From assembly GCA_015056925.1 (NCBI GenBank), contig SVFJ01000003.1, forward strand, positions 22,258 through 86,257: a stretch of DNA of 64,000 nucleotides, read 5' to 3'. Each line of letters begins with the position of its first letter. Positions within the stretch are counted from its first letter, which is position 1. This document shows, piece after piece, positions 37,480 to 46,981 of this stretch. The position numbers were made by a program, and so were the translations under genes. The notes below the pieces were generated by a model. The model made no database searches. It was not told the origin of the DNA and saw only the letters and a program-made list of their open reading frames with translations. The stretch is from Lachnospiraceae bacterium (GTDB lineage Bacteria; Bacillota; Clostridia; Lachnospirales; Lachnospiraceae).

Positions 37480-39204
37480 ATGAGCTATATGGATGAATTT
37501 AAATTTTGGTTGGAAGATGATTATTTTGACCAGGATACTAAGAATGAATTGTTAGCGATTAAGGATAATGAGGCAGAGATAGAGGACCGCTTCTATAAGG
37601 AGCTCGAGTTTGGTACAGGTGGACTTCGTGGTGTTATCGGAGCAGGTACAAACCGTATGAACCTTTATACAGTTAGAAAGGCTTCACAGGGACTTGCTAA
37701 TTATATTATTAAGGCAAACGGACAGAAGAAGGGCATTGCAATTGCATACGATTCACGTTTCATGTCTCCTGAGTTTGCAGATGAGGCGGCTCTTTGTATG
37801 GCAGCTAACGGAATCAAGGCATATGTGTTTGAGTCATTGAGACCAACGCCTGAGCTTTCCTTTGCTCTTAGAAAGCTTGGCTGTATTTCAGGTATCGTAA
37901 TTACAGCAAGCCACAACCCGCCAGAGTATAACGGTTATAAGGTTTACTGGGAGGATGGCGCACAGATTACAGCACCTAAGGATAAGGAGATTATCGCAGA
38001 GGTTCAGGCAGTAACAGATTACCATACAGTAAAGACTATGGATAAGCAGGAAGCGATTGCAGCAGGCTTATACGAAGTAATCGGTAAGGAAATCGATGAT
38101 GCTTACATGGTAGAGCTTAAGAAGCAGATTATTCATCCGGAGGTTATTAAGGAAGTTGCGGATGATATTAAGATTGTATATACACCACTTTGCGGTACAG
38201 GTAACAAGCCTGTCAGAAGAATCTTAGAGGAGTTAGGTTTTAAGAATGTATATGTAGTACCTGAGCAGGAGAATCCTGACCCTAAGTTTACTACACTGGA
38301 TTATCCAAATCCTGAGGACCCTAAGGCATTTACTTATGCGTTAAGACTTGCTAAGGAGAAGAATGCGGATATCGTTCTTGCAACTGACCCTGATGCAGAC
38401 AGACTCGGAATCTATGCTTATGACACAGCAAGCGGTGAATACAAGGCATTTACAGGTAATATGTCAGGTATGCTGATTGCAGAGTACATCTTGAGAGAGA
38501 GAACTGCAACAGGAACAATGCCGGCGAATCCTGCACTTGTTACAACGATTGTAACAACTAATATGACAGCACCGATTACGAATGCTTATGGCGTGAAGTT
38601 AATCGAGGTATTAACAGGCTTTAAGTTCATTGGTGAGCAGATTAAGTGGTTTGAAGAGACAGGTTCTAATAATTATGTATTTGGCCTTGAAGAAAGCTAT
38701 GGATGTCTTGCAGGTACTCATGCAAGAGATAAGGACGCTGTTGTTGCAGTTATGTGTCTGTGTGAGGTTGCAGCATATTGTAAGAAGCAGGGTAAGACCT
38801 TATATGATATGATGCTTGAGATTTATGAGAAGTATGGCTACTATAAGGAGACACAGTATGCAATTACCTTAAAGGGAATTGATGGTTCAAAACAGATTGC
38901 AGAGATGATGGATAAGTTAAGAAGTAATCCTCCAAAGCAGTTTGGTGAATTAGAGGTAGTAAGAGTACGTGATTATGAGAATGATAAGATTGTAGAGCTT
39001 GCTTCAGGTAAGGAATACACTACAGGACTTCCAAAGTCTAATGTACTTTACTTTGACTTAACAAATGATTCATGGTGTTGTGCAAGACCTTCAGGTACAG
39101 AGCCAAAGATTAAGTTCTATATGGGTGTTAAGGGAACAAATCTTGAGGATGCAGAAGCTAAGGTAGCAGCACTTACAGATGCTGTAAAGGCAGTAATCGA
39201 ATAA
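37480..39204 (+). CDS. Alpha-phosphoglucomutase/phosphomannomutase
   Basis: This 574-residue protein has the full set of alpha-D-phosphohexomutase motifs: catalytic phosphoserine loop TASHNPPEYNGYK, metal-binding DPDADR, sugar-binding GLEESYG and phosphate-binding RPSGTEPKIKFY. Length fits PgcA-type enzymes (about 580). It interconverts glucose-6-phosphate and glucose-1-phosphate and so feeds RmlA and UDP-glucose synthesis. It has an excellent ribosome site (GGAGGGCG), and its codons appear more regular than those of the glycosyltransferases, suggesting high expression. A hairpin follows the stop. Confidence 0.94.
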   Translation: MSYMDEFKFWLEDDYFDQDTKNELLAIKDNEAEIEDRFYKELEFGTGGLRGVIGAGTNRMNLYTVRKASQGLANYIIKANGQKKGIAIAYDSRFMSPEFADEAALCMAANGIKAYVFESLRPTPELSFALRKLGCISGIVITASHNPPEYNGYKVYWEDGAQITAPKDKEIIAEVQAVTDYHTVKTMDKQEAIAAGLYEVIGKEIDDAYMVELKKQIIHPEVIKEVADDIKIVYTPLCGTGNKPVRRILEELGFKNVYVVPEQENPDPKFTTLDYPNPEDPKAFTYALRLAKEKNADIVLATDPDADRLGIYAYDTASGEYKAFTGNMSGMLIAEYILRERTATGTMPANPALVTTIVTTNMTAPITNAYGVKLIEVLTGFKFIGEQIKWFEETGSNNYVFGLEESYGCLAGTHARDKDAVVAVMCLCEVAAYCKKQGKTLYDMMLEIYEKYGYYKETQYAITLKGIDGSKQIAEMMDKLRSNPPKQFGELEVVRVRDYENDKIVELASGKEYTTGLPKSNVLYFDLTNDSWCCARPSGTEPKIKFYMGVKGTNLEDAEAKVAALTDAVKAVIE

Positions 39205-39222
39205 CGTAATATAACAATATAG

Positions 39223-39256
39223 CTTATGGGACGGCGGCATATCGCGGTCCCATAAG
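39223..39256 (+). terminator. Hairpin after phosphoglucomutase (terminator or attenuator)
   Basis: CTTATGGGAC (39223-39232) and GTCCCATAAG (39247-39256) form a perfect 10 bp stem with a 14-base loop. There is no T-run, and the next gene starts 25 bases later, so partial termination or mRNA end protection is more likely than full stop. Confidence 0.5.
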
Positions 39257-39280
39257 GTGCGTATATGGGAAGGTAAAAAA

Positions 39281-40636
39281 GTGTCTGTTATTCAGAATAT
39301 TAAGAAAACAATTAATTACAGTAAGAAAAATGGATATAAGGAAGCTTTTTTTGCAGCATGTGAACGTGTGATTGCAAAGTATCATGCGGATTACCGTTAT
39401 GAAGAGCCAACCAAAGAAAGACTTCTTTGGCAGAAGGAGGAACAGGAAGCATTTTCGACGAAATTCTCTGTGATTGTGCCTGCTTATGAGACAAAGCATG
39501 AGTATCTGGTTGCATTGATAGAGAGCTGCCTTGGCCAAAGCTATGAGAAGTGGGAACTGATTATAGCGGATGGAAGCGAAAGTAATGTTGTGGCGGATTG
39601 TATGGCAGGATATCAGGATGCACGTCTTCGTTATGAGCGTTTACCTGAGAATGGTGGTATTTCAGTGAATACCAATCAGGCACTTGCTTTTGCAACGGGA
39701 GATTATTGTGGTTTATTAGACCATGATGACTTGCTGACACCGGATGCACTGTTTGAAATGGCGAAAGCAATTCATGAAGCGAAAGCAAAGGACACGGAGC
39801 CGGTACTGCTGTATTCGGATGAGGATAAGTGTGATTTCAAGGGTGAGCATTATTTTGAACCACATTTTAAGCCTGATTTTAATCCCGATTTGATTTTGAG
39901 TAATAACTATATTTGTCATTTTTGTATGATTAAAACTGAGTTGTTGCAGAAATTGAAGATTCGCAAGGAGTATGATGGAGCGCAGGATTACGATTTGGTG
40001 CTTCGTATTGTAAGCGGTATATGGCAGCGGGAGAAGGAAGGCAGCATCAGCCGCATGGAGGATGCGATTGTGCATATTCCCCGGGTATTGTATCACTGGA
40101 GATGTCATGATGCTTCCACCGCAGTGAATCCGCAGAGTAAGATGTATGCTTATGAGGCCGGAAGAAATGCACTGACGGATTTTGTAAAGAGAATGGGCTG
40201 GAAAGCAGATGTACGTCATGGCAAACATCTTGGATTTTACAGAATCGCATATCGTGAAGAAATCTTTTCTCATAGAGAGGATGTGGCAGCGGTGGGCGGT
40301 TATGTTGTAAGCAAGGGAAAGGTAGCAAGCGGTATTTATAAGGGGCAGCCAATTATTTACGCGGGCTATATGAATAGAATGGATTTGTATCAGAATGTGA
40401 AATTTTTGGATATCCGCAATCTTGCAGTGAATGAAAGATATCAGCAGGTATATGAAGAAGTAACAGGACAGCCTTATGTCAGTACTTTGGACATGCCGGT
40501 AAAAGAGCAGCCACAGTGGCTACAGGATATGCCTGCCGATGAGATAAATACTCTTAGTAAGACACTAAGTAAGCGTTTGAGAGCTGAGGGAGGCAGATTT
40601 GTGCTTGACCCTGAGGTGATAGTAAAGGTGAAATAA
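39281..40636 (+). CDS. GT2 glycosyltransferase
   Basis: This protein of about 451 residues has one GT2 domain with SVIVPAYETKHEYLVALIES and GLLDHDDLLTPDALFE. A region FKPDFNPDLILSNNYICHFC with ALYHWRCHD-like features (VLYHWRCHDAST) is shared with the double GT2 enzyme at 35.3 kb. The C-terminal 130 residues look like the start of a second domain without the usual active-site motifs. GTG 39281 is preferred because GGAAGG lies 7 bases upstream; GTG 39257 would start inside the hairpin region. Substrate not determinable. Confidence 0.85.
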   Translation: MSVIQNIKKTINYSKKNGYKEAFFAACERVIAKYHADYRYEEPTKERLLWQKEEQEAFSTKFSVIVPAYETKHEYLVALIESCLGQSYEKWELIIADGSESNVVADCMAGYQDARLRYERLPENGGISVNTNQALAFATGDYCGLLDHDDLLTPDALFEMAKAIHEAKAKDTEPVLLYSDEDKCDFKGEHYFEPHFKPDFNPDLILSNNYICHFCMIKTELLQKLKIRKEYDGAQDYDLVLRIVSGIWQREKEGSISRMEDAIVHIPRVLYHWRCHDASTAVNPQSKMYAYEAGRNALTDFVKRMGWKADVRHGKHLGFYRIAYREEIFSHREDVAAVGGYVVSKGKVASGIYKGQPIIYAGYMNRMDLYQNVKFLDIRNLAVNERYQQVYEEVTGQPYVSTLDMPVKEQPQWLQDMPADEINTLSKTLSKRLRAEGGRFVLDPEVIVKVK

Positions 40637-40668
40637 GCGTTTAAAGTTACGAAAGGCGGATTGTTGAA

Positions 40669-41634
40669 GTGGCGCAGACGACAGTAGTAATACCTAATTA
40701 TAACGGAATAAAGTATATTGCGGCATGTCTCGACAGTCTGTACGCAGGTACAGTCAGAGATATGGAGGTCATTGTAGTGGATAATGCCTCCAAGGATGGT
40801 AGTTTGGAACTTGTGAAGGAGCATTATCCACAGGTGACTCTGATAGAAAATGCTGAGAATATGGGCTTTTCCTATGCTGTGAATCAAGGTATACAAGCGG
40901 GCAGGACACCATACGTTTTCCTGTTAAATAATGACACAGAGGTTGAAGCGGATTGTATAGAGCAGTTGGAGAACCTTATGCAGTCAGATGAGAGAATCTT
41001 TTCTGCAAGTGCCAAAATGATAGCCTTACATGATAAAGAAAAACTCGACGATGCAGGAGATTATTACTGTGCATTAGGCTGGGCTTTTGCAAGAGGTAAG
41101 GGAAAGCATCCTTCATTATATCAGGAGAATTGTGATGTGTTTGCAGCCTGCGCGGGAGCAGCGATATACCGAAGAGAGTATTTTGATGAGATTGGTTTGT
41201 TCGATGTAAGACATTTTGCATATTTGGAAGATATTGATATAGGTTATCGGGCAAGAATTTATGGTTATCGCAATTGCTATGCGGCAGGTGCGGTGGTGTA
41301 TCATGCGGGCAGTGCTACCAGCGGTTCGCGATATAACACGTTTAAGACATCTTTGGCTTCACGTAATAGTGTTTATATCGTATATAAAAATATGCCCATA
41401 CTACAGTTGATATTGAATCTCCCTTTTTTACTGGTAGGTTATGGAATCAAAGCAGCATTCTTTGTACGAAAAGGAATGGGACGTGATTATGTCAAAGGAT
41501 TATGGCAGGGAGTAAAACTATGTCTTGGGAGTGAAGGCAAAAGCAATAAAGTGCGGTTTTGCGCAAAAAGGTTGCAAAATTATGCAAAGATACAAGTCGA
41601 ATTGTGGATAAATTTGTTTAAAATGCTTTTTTGA
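40669..41634 (+). CDS. GT2 glycosyltransferase, rhamnosyltransferase-like
   Basis: The protein of 321 residues starts with TTVVIPNYNGIKYIAACLDS and has VVDNASKDGS and FLLNNDTEVEADC, the WbbL/RfbF-type pattern common in rhamnosyltransferases. AYLEDIDIGYRARI provides the catalytic-base region. The C-terminal 70 residues include a hydrophobic, membrane-associating segment (LQLILNLPFLLVGYGI). The start is GTG 40669. A promoter-like site follows 14 bases after the stop, so it may end this sub-operon. Confidence 0.88.
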   Translation: MAQTTVVIPNYNGIKYIAACLDSLYAGTVRDMEVIVVDNASKDGSLELVKEHYPQVTLIENAENMGFSYAVNQGIQAGRTPYVFLLNNDTEVEADCIEQLENLMQSDERIFSASAKMIALHDKEKLDDAGDYYCALGWAFARGKGKHPSLYQENCDVFAACAGAAIYRREYFDEIGLFDVRHFAYLEDIDIGYRARIYGYRNCYAAGAVVYHAGSATSGSRYNTFKTSLASRNSVYIVYKNMPILQLILNLPFLLVGYGIKAAFFVRKGMGRDYVKGLWQGVKLCLGSEGKSNKVRFCAKRLQNYAKIQVELWINLFKMLF

Positions 41635-41647
41635 GATAAATTTGAAG

Positions 41648-41676
41648 TTGTACTTTTTGTATAAATCATGTAAAAT
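41648..41676 (+). promoter_or_regulatory. Promoter before the second initiating transferase
   Basis: TTGTAC (41648-41653) and TAAAAT (41671-41676) have a 17-base spacer and lie 46 bases before TTG 41722. Confidence 0.62.
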
Positions 41677-41721
41677 GAATCGTGTGCATGATGGTGTTGC
41701 GCAAAGTAAGGGTGATTTATA

Positions 41722-43119
41722 TTGATAAAAGATAATCAGAAATATTTTAACGGCTTACTTGTTTTGTTAGATGCAGTTGTGGTGTTGGCGACCTATCTGT
41801 TGGCACATTTTTTGTGGGTAAGCCAAAAGGCACCGGAGACGGGTGTATTGGCGGTGGAGATTTATTATTCAGCGCTGATTCTTATCGTACCGGCATATTT
41901 AATTTTATATAATACATTTGAGTTATATACGCCTAAGCGTATGTCAAAGAGTGTATATGAGTTGTTTAATATTATTCAGGCGAATGTGAGCGGATTGGTG
42001 CTCATTATGGTTGTTTTGTATGCAGTAAAGCTTCCGGATTTTTCGCGAGGAATGATAGGTTTATTTTTCTGTTTGAATACAGTGGCAGAGTATATGATGC
42101 GAAGATGTGTCAGATTCTGCCTTCGTTTTGTGCGTAAGAAGGGTTATAATTTAAAGCACATTCTGCTGGTGGGATATTCGCGTGCGGCAGAGGCGTATAT
42201 TGATAAGCTTCAGGCGAATCCACAGTGGGGATATGTAGTAAACGGTATTTTGGATGACGAGATTCCGAGAGGAACAAAGTATAGAGGCGTTAAGGTTATT
42301 GGTGACATTGAGAATCTGGAGTTGATTCTTCCGGAGAATAAGCTGGATGAAATTGCTATCACTTTATCTTTGGAGAATTACGGCAGATTGGAAAGTATTG
42401 TAAAGACATGTGAGAAGTCCGGTGTGCATACTAAGTTTATTCCGGATTATAACAGGGTGATTCCGACAAGACCTTATTTGGAGGATTTGGAAGGACTGGC
42501 TGTCGTAAATATCAGACGTGTTCCGCTTACCAATACTGCAAATATGTTGAGCAAGCGGATTATGGATATTTTTGGTGCGTTGATAGCGATTGTATTGTCT
42601 TCGCCGATTATGTTGATTGCAGCGATTGGAGTAAAGACTACCAGTAAGGGACCTTTGATTTTTAAGCAGGAAAGAGTAGGGCTTCATAATAAGCCGTTTA
42701 TGATGTACAAATTCCGTACAATGGAAGTGCAGCCGGTTGAGGAGGAGAAGCTTGGCTGGACTAAGAAGCATGACCCACGTGTAACCAAGATTGGAAGAAT
42801 TCTTCGTAAGACCAGTATAGATGAGCTTCCGCAGTTCTTTAATGTACTCAAGGGTGATATGAGTATGATTGGACCAAGACCGGAGAGACCTCATTTTGTG
42901 GAGAAGTTTAAGGAAGAGATTCCCCGCTATATGATTAAACATCAGGTTCGACCGGGGATAACCGGTTGGGCACAGGTGAACGGATATAGGGGAGATACTT
43001 CGATTCGTAAGAGAATAGAGTTCGACTTGTATTATATTGAGAATTGGACAATCGGATTTGATTTGAAGATATTGTTTTTAACATTCTTTAAGGGCTTTAT
43101 CAATAAGAATGCATACTAA
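41722..43119 (+). CDS. Polyprenyl-phosphate sugar-1-phosphate transferase, second copy
   Basis: The 465-residue protein has N-terminal membrane helices, a central Rossmann-like region (HILLVGYSRAAEAYIDKLQA) and a C-terminal sugar transferase domain with KRIMDIFGALIAIVLSSP, FKQERVGLHNKPFMMYKFRT, DELPQFFNVLKGDMSMIGPR and PGITGWAQVNGYRGDT. It is close to UDP-glucose/galactose lipid carrier transferases. It would start a second polymer, perhaps the ABC-exported one. Translation begins at TTG 41722 after AAGGGTG; the TTG start may keep its level low. The LCP gene follows with a 13-base gap. Confidence 0.93.
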   Translation: MIKDNQKYFNGLLVLLDAVVVLATYLLAHFLWVSQKAPETGVLAVEIYYSALILIVPAYLILYNTFELYTPKRMSKSVYELFNIIQANVSGLVLIMVVLYAVKLPDFSRGMIGLFFCLNTVAEYMMRRCVRFCLRFVRKKGYNLKHILLVGYSRAAEAYIDKLQANPQWGYVVNGILDDEIPRGTKYRGVKVIGDIENLELILPENKLDEIAITLSLENYGRLESIVKTCEKSGVHTKFIPDYNRVIPTRPYLEDLEGLAVVNIRRVPLTNTANMLSKRIMDIFGALIAIVLSSPIMLIAAIGVKTTSKGPLIFKQERVGLHNKPFMMYKFRTMEVQPVEEEKLGWTKKHDPRVTKIGRILRKTSIDELPQFFNVLKGDMSMIGPRPERPHFVEKFKEEIPRYMIKHQVRPGITGWAQVNGYRGDTSIRKRIEFDLYYIENWTIGFDLKILFLTFFKGFINKNAY

Positions 43120-43132
43120 GGGAGAGAAAGAA

Positions 43133-44371
43133 ATGGATGATAATAGAAGAATGGATGGAGGAAACAGACCTTCTCCAAATAAGGCACGTGTAAGCGGCGG
43201 TAATAAACGACCGTCAAAAGGAGGCAGACCGCCAAAGGGAGGCAGACCACCAAAGGGAGGGCGTCCACCACAGCCATCACGCAAGAGACCGCCGAGAAGA
43301 CAAAAGAGAAGAGGCGGTAAGATTGCTTTATTTGTAATGGAAATTTTAATAATTTTAATTCTTTTGGTAGTATTCTGGGGAGCTTCTAAGGCAAGTAAGA
43401 TTCAGTATGTAGAGATACCGGATGAGAAGATTGTTATTAATGAGCCTGTAAGAGAATTGATGGAAACCGGAGAAATGAAGGGGTATCGAAATATTGTATT
43501 ATATGCAGTAGATTCCTTGGAGAATGAACTGACAAAGAATACCCGTTCAGATACAATGAAGATAGTATCTATTAATCTGGATACCAAGGAGATTAAGATG
43601 GTGTCATTGCTTCGTGACAGTTATCTTAATCTTGGTACGGACAGTTATGGCAAAGCGAATGTTGCATATGCCAAGGGTGGACCAAAGCAGTCTATCAATA
43701 TGATTAATGCGAATATGGACCTTAATATCACGGATTATGTTACGGTTGGATATGATGCGGTGATTGGAGCAATTGATGCTTTGGGTGGTGTCGAGATTGA
43801 TGTACAGGAGAACGAGATTATTCATCTGAACAATTATCAGATGTGTATCGTAGGTGAGCCGGATGGAACCTATAACGAATCAGGTGAGCCGAATTATTAT
43901 GCGGAGCCATATGTTGAGTTTATGCCGGTAGAGAAGCCGGGATTGCAGACACTGAATGGTGTGCAGGCAGCGGCATACTGTCGTATCCGTTATGTGGGGA
44001 ATGATTTTAAGCGTGTGGAGAGACAGAACAATGTGCTGAAAGCAGCTTTCAAGAAGGCATTGACCTTTGATTTAACAAAGTTAAATGCAGTTGCAGAAGC
44101 CGTAATGCCAAAGATATCAACTTCTCTGGAGGTAAGTGAGATTCTTGAATTGTTGAGTGGTGCTTTTGGATACAGTCTGGGTGAAACACAGACTTTCCCA
44201 TACACATATGCGGATAAGACGATTAACAGAGGACGAGTACTGGTACCGGATTCTTTAGAAGAGAATGTATCTCAGTTACATGAATTCTTATTTGGAGTTG
44301 AGGATTATCAGCCGTCTGATGAAGTTAAGAGAATTAGTGACCAGATATTAAAGGACGCAGGATTAAAATAG
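43133..44371 (+). CDS. LytR-CpsA-Psr (LCP) ligase with polybasic cytoplasmic tail
   Basis: The first 55 residues of this 412-residue protein are Arg/Lys/Pro/Gly-rich, with three copies of the six-residue repeat KGGRPP encoded by near-identical 18-base DNA repeats. A membrane helix follows (about 60-82) and then the extracellular LCP domain with NTRSDTMKIVSINLDTKEIK and VSLLRDSYLNL, including the conserved arginines and aspartates that bind polyprenyl pyrophosphate. LCP proteins attach polysaccharides or teichoic acids from the lipid carrier to peptidoglycan. ATG 43133 follows AAGGGAGAG. A strong terminator ends the unit. Confidence 0.93.
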   Translation: MDDNRRMDGGNRPSPNKARVSGGNKRPSKGGRPPKGGRPPKGGRPPQPSRKRPPRRQKRRGGKIALFVMEILIILILLVVFWGASKASKIQYVEIPDEKIVINEPVRELMETGEMKGYRNIVLYAVDSLENELTKNTRSDTMKIVSINLDTKEIKMVSLLRDSYLNLGTDSYGKANVAYAKGGPKQSINMINANMDLNITDYVTVGYDAVIGAIDALGGVEIDVQENEIIHLNNYQMCIVGEPDGTYNESGEPNYYAEPYVEFMPVEKPGLQTLNGVQAAAYCRIRYVGNDFKRVERQNNVLKAAFKKALTFDLTKLNAVAEAVMPKISTSLEVSEILELLSGAFGYSLGETQTFPYTYADKTINRGRVLVPDSLEENVSQLHEFLFGVEDYQPSDEVKRISDQILKDAGLK

Positions 44372-44382
44372 TAATCAAATAT

Positions 44383-44411
44383 ACGGAGCCGGAAGAATCG
44401 GCTCCGTTTTC
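44383..44411 (+). terminator. Intrinsic terminator after the LCP gene
   Basis: ACGGAGCCG (44383-44391) pairs with CGGCTCCGT (44399-44407) over a seven-base loop, followed by TTT. The short spacing to the next ribosome site suggests it may be read through in part. Confidence 0.85.
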
Positions 44412-44426
44412 ACTTTGAGGAGTAAT

Positions 44427-45365
44427 ATGCAGTATTCAGTAGATGTAATTGTGTTGACGTATAAGCCGGATAAAAGGGTTATGCAGTTAATTGAAGAGTT
44501 AGAGAACCAGACATATCCGATTCAAAAGCTGATATTAATGAATACAGAGGAAAAGTATTTTAATGCGCTTTTCTACGGAACCGGTTTTTTGGAGAGATAT
44601 AAGAATATAGAGATACATCATATATCAGCTCATGAGTTTGACCACGGTAAAACCAGAGCAAAAGCAGTATCTTATTCTAAATCAGATATTTTTGTGTGCA
44701 TGACACAGGATGCGATTCCTGAGGATAAAACATTAATTGAGAAGTTGGTAGCCGCACTTACACAGGATTTGAAGCTTGCGGCAGCATATGCCAGACAGCT
44801 TCCGTTGCCTGATTGCAGGGAAATTGAAAAATATACAAGAAGTTTTAACTATCCCGAACAATCTGTGATAAAATATAAGAGTGATTTGCAGACAATGGGA
44901 ATCAAAACCTTCTTCTGTTCTAATGTATGTGCAGCATATAATAGAAATATCTATGATATGCTTGGTGGCTTTGAAAACAGGGCAATTTTCAATGAGGATA
45001 TGATATTGGCAGGAAAGGCAGTTTTTGCAGATTACGGGATTGCCTATGCCGCAGAGGCAAAGGTAATTCATTCGCATAATTATACTTGTATGCAGCAGTT
45101 TCATAGGAACTTTGATTTGGGTGTGTCACAGGCAGACCATCCGGAGCTTTTCAAGGCAGTGTCCTCAGAGAGTGAAGGAATTGCATTGGTAAAGAAGACG
45201 ATTCAACATTTGTGCGAGATGAAGTTAAAGAGAATGATACCGTATTTAATTGTATCCAGTGGATTTAAGTTTATGGGATATCAGTTAGGGGTACGTTATA
45301 AGCATTTGCCCCTGTGCTTGGTGAAGGCTTGTAGTATGAATAAGAGATATTGGGACAAAAGATAA
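44427..45365 (+). CDS. GT2 glycosyltransferase (RfbF-like)
   Basis: The protein of 312 residues begins VDVIVLTYKPDKRVMQLIEE. It shows EFDHGKTRAKAVSYSKSDIF and CMTQDAIPEDKTLIEKLV, a pattern of rhamnosyltransferase-type GT2 enzymes in capsule loci. FNEDMILAGKAVFADYGIAY contains the putative catalytic base. ATG 44427 is chosen because GAGGAG (44417-44422) lies 5 bases upstream; TTG 44415 is rejected. It follows the LCP terminator and is the last clear polysaccharide gene of the cluster. Confidence 0.87.
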   Translation: MQYSVDVIVLTYKPDKRVMQLIEELENQTYPIQKLILMNTEEKYFNALFYGTGFLERYKNIEIHHISAHEFDHGKTRAKAVSYSKSDIFVCMTQDAIPEDKTLIEKLVAALTQDLKLAAAYARQLPLPDCREIEKYTRSFNYPEQSVIKYKSDLQTMGIKTFFCSNVCAAYNRNIYDMLGGFENRAIFNEDMILAGKAVFADYGIAYAAEAKVIHSHNYTCMQQFHRNFDLGVSQADHPELFKAVSSESEGIALVKKTIQHLCEMKLKRMIPYLIVSSGFKFMGYQLGVRYKHLPLCLVKACSMNKRYWDKR

Positions 45366-45416
45366 TGCAGAGAGAGTTCTGTTACTAATATTTGAATAGA
45401 AAGGTATGAAAAGCGG

Positions 45417-46937
45417 ATGTCAGATAAGGACAAGATGAGTAGAGATGATTTCGAAGATATGGAAGATATGGAGTTCATTGATTTTAATGATGAGGTAGAA
45501 GATAAGAAGTCTGATGAGGATGATGAGTATGAGAAGGAAAGCGAATATGAGGATGTTTGCTTTATCTGTCGCAGACCGGAGAGTAAGGCGGGCAGGATGT
45601 TCAAGCTTCCGAATCATATTTCAGTATGTTCGGACTGTATGCATAAGACGATGGATACGGTCAGCCAGTTTGATTATCAGGGTATGTTAAATAATATGCC
45701 TGATTTTGGTAGTGAAAAGAATGCGAAAGGACATTTTCCGAATATCAGCTTTGTAAATATTGCTGATTTGCAGGGGGATGGCGGGATACCTAACCGTCAG
45801 AAGCTAAAGAAGAAAAAGTCCAAGGAAAAAACAGAAGAGCCGGCATTTAATATCAAGGATTTACCGGCACCACATCGAATTAAGGCACAGTTGGATGATT
45901 TTGTAGTCGGACAGGATTATGCGAAGAAGGTTATTTCCGTAGCGGTTTATAATCATTATAAGCGTGTGGCGACAGGAACAATGGATGATATTGAGATTGA
46001 GAAGTCCAATATTCTTTTGCTTGGACCTACAGGATGCGGTAAGACATATTTGGTAAAGACACTTGCCAAGCTTTTGGACGTGCCGCTTGCGATTGCAGAT
46101 GCAACTTCGTTGACAGAGGCAGGCTATATAGGTGATGATATTGAGTCGGTAGTTTCCAAGCTTCTGGCGGCAGCAGATAATGATGTAGAGCGCGCAGAGC
46201 GTGGTATTGTCTTTATAGATGAGATTGACAAGATTGCCAAGAAGAAGAATACCAATTCACGAGATGTGAGTGGCGAGTCTGTACAGCAGGGGATGCTGAA
46301 GCTCTTAGAGGGAGCGGATGTAGAGGTTCCGGTAGGAGCGAACAGTAAGAATGCCATGGTACCTTTGACAACAGTGAATACACGTAATATCCTGTTTATC
46401 TGTGGTGGTGCATTCCCTGATTTGGAGGAGATTATCAAGCAGAGATTAACCAAGCAGACCTCTATTGGTTTTAATGCAGAGCTTAAGGATGCTTTTGATA
46501 AGGAGAAGAATCTACTCAAGAAAGTAACCATAGAGGATATTAAGAAGTTTGGTATGATTCCTGAGTTTGTGGGAAGATTACCGATTATCTGTCCGATGGA
46601 TAGTCTTGATAAGGAAAGCTATATTAAGATTTTAAAGGAGCCTAAGAATGCAATTTTAAAGCAGTATCAGAAGCTTTTGGAGTTGGATGAGGTAAGATTA
46701 AAGTTCGATGATAGCGCATTAGAAGCAATTGCGGATAAGGCAATGGAGCGTGATACCGGAGCCAGAGCATTGAGAGCGATTATTGAAGAGTTCATGCTGG
46801 ATATTATGTATGAGATTCCGAAGGATGATAATATCGGAGAGGTAACCATTACCGGTGATTACATTAACGGTACAGGTGGTCCGGTTATTGAAATCAGAAC
46901 AGAGAGAATTAAGGAAATATCAGAGAAAACAGAGTAA
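45417..46937 (+). CDS. clpX: ClpX ATPase with acidic N-terminal extension
   Basis: The 506-residue protein has a ClpX zinc-binding domain (Cys48, 51, 71, 74), a linker and an AAA+ domain with LLGPTGCGKTYLVKTLA, GYIG pore loop, IVFIDEIDKIAKK and sensor residues. TSIGFNAELK supplies an IGF loop that docks on ClpP. It unfolds tagged proteins for degradation. Typical ClpX is about 420 residues: here the first 46 residues are a very acidic Met/Asp/Glu-rich tail and the linker between the zinc site and AAA+ is longer. It is not beside clpP or tig, so it may be an additional ClpX. A bidirectional terminator follows. Confidence 0.92.
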   Translation: MSDKDKMSRDDFEDMEDMEFIDFNDEVEDKKSDEDDEYEKESEYEDVCFICRRPESKAGRMFKLPNHISVCSDCMHKTMDTVSQFDYQGMLNNMPDFGSEKNAKGHFPNISFVNIADLQGDGGIPNRQKLKKKKSKEKTEEPAFNIKDLPAPHRIKAQLDDFVVGQDYAKKVISVAVYNHYKRVATGTMDDIEIEKSNILLLGPTGCGKTYLVKTLAKLLDVPLAIADATSLTEAGYIGDDIESVVSKLLAAADNDVERAERGIVFIDEIDKIAKKKNTNSRDVSGESVQQGMLKLLEGADVEVPVGANSKNAMVPLTTVNTRNILFICGGAFPDLEEIIKQRLTKQTSIGFNAELKDAFDKEKNLLKKVTIEDIKKFGMIPEFVGRLPIICPMDSLDKESYIKILKEPKNAILKQYQKLLELDEVRLKFDDSALEAIADKAMERDTGARALRAIIEEFMLDIMYEIPKDDNIGEVTITGDYINGTGGPVIEIRTERIKEISEKTE

Positions 46938-46981
46938 ATAAAAGTGGACTTTCGTTTGAAACGCAAGTCCACTTTTATTAT
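46937..46981. terminator. Bidirectional terminator between clpX and the GGDEF-EAL gene
   Basis: AATAAAAGTGGACTT (46937-46951) and AAGTCCACTTTTATT (46965-46979) form a perfect 15 bp stem, extended by CGTT/AACG inside. A- and T-runs at both ends suit convergent genes; the minus-strand stop codon lies within it. Confidence 0.92.
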
